Positions 5,258 through 6,946 of a stretch of 6,946 nucleotides of DNA are shown piece by piece; position 1 is the first letter of the stretch; every line of letters starts with the position of its first letter. The position numbers and the translations under genes are program-made. The notes below the pieces were generated by a model that did no database searches, was not told the origin of the DNA, and worked only from the letters and a program-made list of their open reading frames with translations. This stretch comes from Chitinophaga pinensis (GTDB lineage: Bacteria; Bacteroidota; Bacteroidia; UKL13-3), in contig CAMCJW010000155.1 of the NCBI GenBank assembly GCA_945875195.1, positions 1 to 6,946 on the forward strand, in the 5' to 3' direction.

Positions 5258-6463
5258 TTAATCTATATATTTTTCCTTGTATTTATCAAAAACTCCATAT
5301 GCATCCATAACACTATAAACTCCTAAACCAACAATTGCAACTGGGTTAGAAATGGTAAGAACTGAAAGCGTTATATTTATTCCCAAATCTAGTATTTGAC
5401 TTGATTTTAATTCTTTCCCACTTAACAGATCGTTACCTAATTTTGCCACTGAAAATGCCACGCCTACATAACCTAATTTTCTTGTAAATTTTCCAAGTGG
5501 TTCTAAATCATTTAATTTTTTTACAGCATTAACAATATTTCCTGTTCTTCTAGCCTCAGTTGCAATTTGAACTTTTGCAAACATTTCCGCATTTTGTGTT
5601 ACAAATCCAGTTGCTCCCAATAGAATCCCTCCTGCTTTATAAAAATAATCAGAACCTTTGCCACTATTAATCAAACTAGAATTAAACCCATTATTTTTTT
5701 GAATCTCCCAGGATGCTAATTCGTTAGCCCAATAATTTCCACGTCCATAAGCAGCACCATGATTTTGTACCTTTCCAAAAACATCTGTAACCTGGTCTGC
5801 TTTTCTATACTTGGCTCCATTTTCATAAACCATATCTGCCATCAAATTTGATCTGTCAAATGGATTTTGTCCTGGTGAATCAAAATAACCTTCATAAGAC
5901 ATCCAATAAGGCCTATCTGCCGTAATTACAACTTCATTCAAATCCCACAACCCACTTGGGTCAGTAAACAAAACTGGGTTATTACTCATCGCCAAATAGG
6001 GCGAGGCATGTTGCATTAATGGGTCGGGTTGCATCCAGCGGCCTATTTGTGGGTCGTAGTTTCTAAAGGCAAAATCATAATCCTCCATGCCGTAGGTTTG
6101 CCCATTGGCATCCACAAATTCATCTTGTTGAATAAATTGGCTGTTGTATCGTTGCTCAGATGATTTCTCTAATGCAGGAGATTTACTTAAATCGCTGCCT
6201 TGCAAGTTTTGGGCACATGTTACCTTAAAGGTTAAAACAAATGGGTAATAATTAAACTCCTCTAACATTTGGCTTTGCCAAATGTACAAATACCCCGCTA
6301 ACGGGCGAATCCCTTCGCGTATTTTTACAAGATCCATCCTCCGTTCTCGACCCGAACCCTCAGGTTGCCGTGCGTTTAAAGTTTTATTTTGTATCATAGT
6401 TATACATTTCCTTATCATTAACACAACCAAAATAACTTTAATTTTAAAACTGAACAAATACAC
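5258..6463 (-). CDS. 5'-truncated Rhs core with C-terminal toxin tip (orphan Rhs-CT)
   Basis: Rhs homology begins at about residue 68 (EEFNYYPFVLTF, the Bacteroidetes YYPFGLT repeat with G changed to V). It reaches the diagnostic core end at 129-171: YDFAFRNYDPQIGRWMQPDPL, then SPYLAMSNNPVLFTDPSGL. Complete Rhs proteins exceed 1000 residues; here only about 100 remain, with no YD-repeat shell. After the core, LNEVVITA leads into a unique 230-residue tip with hydrophobic stretches at 276-288, 329-343 and 358-390 and a charged end (FDKYKEKYID). I recognise no nuclease motif; a membrane-active toxin is possible. GC falls from 33 of 60 bases in the core (6001-6060) to 14 of 60 in the tip (5641-5700), the usual core/tip mosaic. 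Residues 1-67 are encoded by a GC-rich repeat-like segment and are probably not native. The true start is uncertain; an internal ATG at 6266-6268 is an alternative. Confidence 0.75.
   Translation of the reverse strand: MYLFSFKIKVILVVLMIRKCITMIQNKTLNARQPEGSGRERRMDLVKIREGIRPLAGYLYIWQSQMLEEFNYYPFVLTFKVTCAQNLQGSDLSKSPALEKSSEQRYNSQFIQQDEFVDANGQTYGMEDYDFAFRNYDPQIGRWMQPDPLMQHASPYLAMSNNPVLFTDPSGLWDLNEVVITADRPYWMSYEGYFDSPGQNPFDRSNLMADMVYENGAKYRKADQVTDVFGKVQNHGAAYGRGNYWANELASWEIQKNNGFNSSLINSGKGSDYFYKAGGILLGATGFVTQNAEMFAKVQIATEARRTGNIVNAVKKLNDLEPLGKFTRKLGYVGVAFSVAKLGNDLLSGKELKSSQILDLGINITLSVLTISNPVAIVGLGVYSVMDAYGVFDKYKEKYID
6265..6285. repeat. Perfect hairpin repeat at the Rhs homology boundary
   Basis: ACATTTGGC (6265-6273) and GCCAAATGT (6277-6285) are exact 9-bp arms around TTT. 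Recognisable Rhs sequence stops at about 6262 when read upstream on the minus strand, so the hairpin sits precisely at the edge where Rhs homology is lost. Confidence 0.7.
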
Positions 6464-6549
6464 AAACTAAAACCCCACCAAATTATTACCTTAAGCAGGT
6501 TGTTTGTTTTACTTTATACCATGATACAAGAGTCGCGCGACAGCGGGGT
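6292..6549. repeat. GC-rich structured segment bounded by imperfect 20-bp inverted repeats
   Basis: The left end (6292-6311) starts ACCCCGCTAACGGGCGAATC. The right end (6530-6549), read on the minus strand, is ACCCCGCTGTCGCGCGACTC. They match at 16 of 20 positions, with the outer 8 identical. The left part is GC-rich (32 of 60 bases in 6301-6360) and contains further small stems: CCCG-ctaa-CGGG, GCGAA-tccc-TTCGC and AACC-ctca-GGTT. No transposase is encoded. It could be a small non-autonomous (MITE-like) element or two copies of one dispersed repeat. No target duplication is evident. The right end touches the stop codon of the DUF1493-like gene. Confidence 0.5.
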
Positions 6550-6893
6550 TATAGGTTAATAACTGTTTCATTCAAATATCCAACACTAATTCCTTTCTGT
6601 AAATCCTTAATAAGTAAATGCTTTAATTTGCTCTTCCTTAAACCTATCTTCTCTAAAAAACTATTAATAAACTGAAGACCTTCCGCCTCAAAATATTTAT
6701 CTGCCATAAATCCAGAAAGATCAACATTAAATTTTTTACCATAGGCAATCATAAATTCAATACCATCATCACCTACCATTCCAAGGTCATGAATAAGACA
6801 TGCATTCGGAGTAAGTTTATAATTTGGAATATATGACTCTTTTAATACAAAGTCAATTAATTCATCCGTTAATATTTCAGAGTTATTTGTCAT
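6549..6893 (-). CDS. DUF1493-like protein with acyl-carrier-protein fold
   Basis: The 114-aa protein shows the DUF1493 pattern: LTPNACLIHDLGMVGDDGIEFMIAYGKKFNVDLSGF (27-62), a middle YF.AEG segment, and a C-terminal LLIKDLQKGISVGYL helix (93-107). DLGMVGDDGIEF (36-47) aligns with the acyl carrier protein motif DLGADSLDTVEL. The position of the phosphopantetheine serine is G41 here, so it should not carry an acyl arm at that site. No signal peptide or membrane helix is seen. It starts 17 nt after the stop of a gene entering from the right on the same strand. An identical 17-nt gap separates the Rhs tip from its presumed immunity gene, so an immunity role for this protein is plausible but unproven. 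A role as a specialised carrier-like protein is the alternative. The ATG at 6891-6893 is the only good start. Confidence 0.75.
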   Translation of the reverse strand: MTNNSEILTDELIDFVLKESYIPNYKLTPNACLIHDLGMVGDDGIEFMIAYGKKFNVDLSGFMADKYFEAEGLQFINSFLEKIGLRKSKLKHLLIKDLQKGISVGYLNETVINL

Positions 6894-6910
6894 ACATCTA
6901 TAAATTCAAA

Positions 6911-6946
6911 TTATCTAACATGCCATATTAAATCATCTTTATGAGT
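6911..6946 (-). CDS. C-terminal end of a gene running off the right edge (possible toxin)
   Basis: The only minus-strand frame open from the window edge to near the DUF1493-like gene reads THKDDLIWHVR and ends with TAA at 6911-6913. The other two frames stop sooner. Eleven codons are too few to name a product. A terminal H-x-D...WH pattern does occur at the ends of some HNH-type nuclease toxins in polymorphic toxin systems. Together with the 17-nt gap to the next gene, this suggests the toxin tip of a larger Rhs or similar gene. This is an inference from very little sequence. Confidence 0.4.
   Translation of the reverse strand, partial: THKDDLIWHVR

Noticed and set aside
6282..6470. 62-codon plus-strand frame
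   Set aside because: It runs opposite the GC-rich repeat-like segment; no homology is apparent and the frame is likely open because of base composition.

Overview
The window is AT-rich and looks like a chromosomal segment of a Bacteroidota (Bacteroidetes) bacterium. Supporting signs are a TAnnTTTG-type -7 promoter box (1352-1359), start codons mostly without Shine-Dalgarno sequences, a Bacteroidetes-style Rhs core (YYPF...DPSGL followed by LNEVVITA), a DUF6132-type small membrane protein, and low-complexity GATGTGG intergenic repeats. Species cannot be told from this segment.

Left part (1-1181): a GT4-type glycosyltransferase on the minus strand. A divergent intergenic region (1182-1367) separates it from the next block and holds a perfect 32-bp palindrome and an ArsR-type dyad overlapping a promoter box.

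Centre (1340-4660): a plus-strand reactive-sulfur (persulfide/sulfide) handling cluster. It encodes an ArsR/SmtB repressor with a C-terminal Cys cluster, a CstB-like persulfide dioxygenase-pseudorhodanese-rhodanese fusion, a DUF6132-like two-helix membrane protein, a thioredoxin, a single-domain rhodanese and an OsmC-family protein. The last four are spaced 1-3 nt apart and end at a clear intrinsic terminator. The inferred logic is that the repressor's thiols sense persulfide. The fusion protein oxidises low-molecular-weight persulfide and moves sulfane sulfur. Rhodanese, thioredoxin and OsmC carry, reduce or clear the remaining persulfides and peroxides. No sulfide:quinone oxidoreductase or sulfur transporter is visible in the window.

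Right part (4845-6946): a minus-strand polymorphic-toxin region. From right to left it contains the last 11 codons of a gene that runs off the edge, a DUF1493-like (acyl-carrier-protein-fold) gene 17 nt after it, a GC-rich structured segment with 20-bp imperfect inverted repeats, a 5'-truncated Rhs core with a hydrophobic C-terminal tip, and, again after 17 nt, a three-helix membrane protein that is the likely immunity partner. This reads as two tandem toxin/immunity pairs, the second a displaced 'orphan' Rhs tip. The strongest novelty candidates are this tandem arrangement and the regulatory sites of the sulfur cluster.
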